Shown: one piece after another, positions 63,441 to 64,000 of the stretch
Layout: every line of letters begins with the position of its first letter
Position numbering within the stretch: position 1 is the stretch's first letter
Source of the DNA: Zhengitettix transpicula
Lineage: Eukaryota > Arthropoda > Insecta > Orthoptera > Tetrigidae
Length of the DNA stretch: 64,000 nucleotides
Direction of reading: 5' to 3'
Assembly (NCBI GenBank): GCA_037074705.1
Contig: CM073591.1
Coordinates: 136,469,032-136,533,031, forward strand
The notes under the pieces: generated by a model
The model's database searches: none
Told to the model about the DNA's origin: nothing
The model's input: only the letters and a program-made list of their open reading frames with translations
Made by a program: the position numbers and the translations under genes

Positions 63441-64000
63441 ATAACCAACAATGGCTCATTTCATTTAACGACGATCATGACACTTTCAATTTAATATACC
63501 GTTCTCAGATAACCAACTCTAATTTTGTACAATGCGCTTCGCAGATTGAAGAAACCAATTAAGAACTTGGTTGAATACAACGAAGTCTGAAGCAGTTTGT
63601 TTGCACTTTATTAAATACTAGCCGTGCTCTGATGTGGTGTTCCATTAAACAAGTATCTCAGTTGTGAGCGCAATCTGGAAAAACTCGTCTATAAGTTCGG
63701 TACCCTGAACAGTATATTTTATTTATATAAATAACATAGGAAGGGCTAGAAACGACAGACACGGACAGTAAGGTAGCCAAGGATTAACTAAAGCCCAATG
63801 GATATAGTTAATGATCCTACCCAAAATTTGCATGGGAACGGAAACCCCTACAGTAACTTATCTTGAGTTTTCGGTACTTGTTCCACGCCTTTCCGATAAA
63901 TAATGTTGGGGCTTGCCGAAGGGAACGCAGCATTCCTGACTACATTCGGGAACAGACTCGGAGGCAGCTGGCCGACTGTTTCAAAGGGAGCAGTGGAGAA
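63441..64000. other. Right end of window, nothing recognised
   Basis: This may include the 5' part of the Penelope-like element. The last 150 bases are GC-richer and partly open (GNAAFPDYIREQTRRQLAD in one plus frame), which could be the edge of an exon or of another element. It is too short to assign. Confidence 0.25.

Overview
This window is nuclear DNA from an animal, most likely an insect with a large, AT-rich, transposon-rich genome. The evidence is long introns with GT/AG borders, metazoan domains (Ig, LDL-receptor class A, a CRYZL1-type dehydrogenase), mariner and Penelope-like elements, a tRNA-derived SINE, MITEs and many foldback repeats. No bacterial-type operon, CRISPR array or functional tRNA/rRNA gene was seen. 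The exact order cannot be fixed from sequence alone.

Layout. (1) About 1.4-16.5 kb, minus strand: a gene for an extracellular protein with one Ig-like domain (two exons) and two LDLa modules (one exon each). A hydrophobic exon at 1.4 kb may supply its membrane anchor. Its introns hold a reverse-transcriptase fossil, a mariner fossil, a 4.3-kb higher-order tandem array ending in a Helitron-like terminus, a Penelope-like remnant and two small foldback insertions with target duplications. (2) 19.2-32.6 kb, plus strand: a complete seven-exon CRYZL1 ortholog (366 aa), reconstructed across phase-matched introns. The introns carry two MITEs, a LINE fossil, two related units of 1.0 and 1.5 kb lying between long (TA)n tracts, a SINE and foldbacks. 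(3) 33.8-46 kb, minus strand: the 3' part of a gene for a Ser/Gln/Asn-rich, polyglutamine-containing protein. It has two in-phase candidate last exons, at 34 kb and 40 kb. Its 5' part was not found and may lie outside the window. (4) 46-64 kb: no convincing host exon. It holds GC-rich patches, large foldbacks, a 25-bp-TIR MITE, a broken mauritiana-type mariner and, at 62-63.4 kb, a broken Penelope-like element with recognisable RT and GIY-YIG blocks.

The two upstream genes are divergent and share a roughly 2.65-kb intergenic stretch. CRYZL1 and the polyQ gene are convergent, with about 1.2 kb between stop codons. The most interesting signal is a short recurring block (a TGAAG-type half, a spacer, then GAAAYGTTG). 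It sits just downstream of GIY-YIG remnants in both Penelope-like copies and recurs elsewhere. It resembles the hammerhead-ribozyme core known from Penelope-like elements, but here it is mostly degraded.
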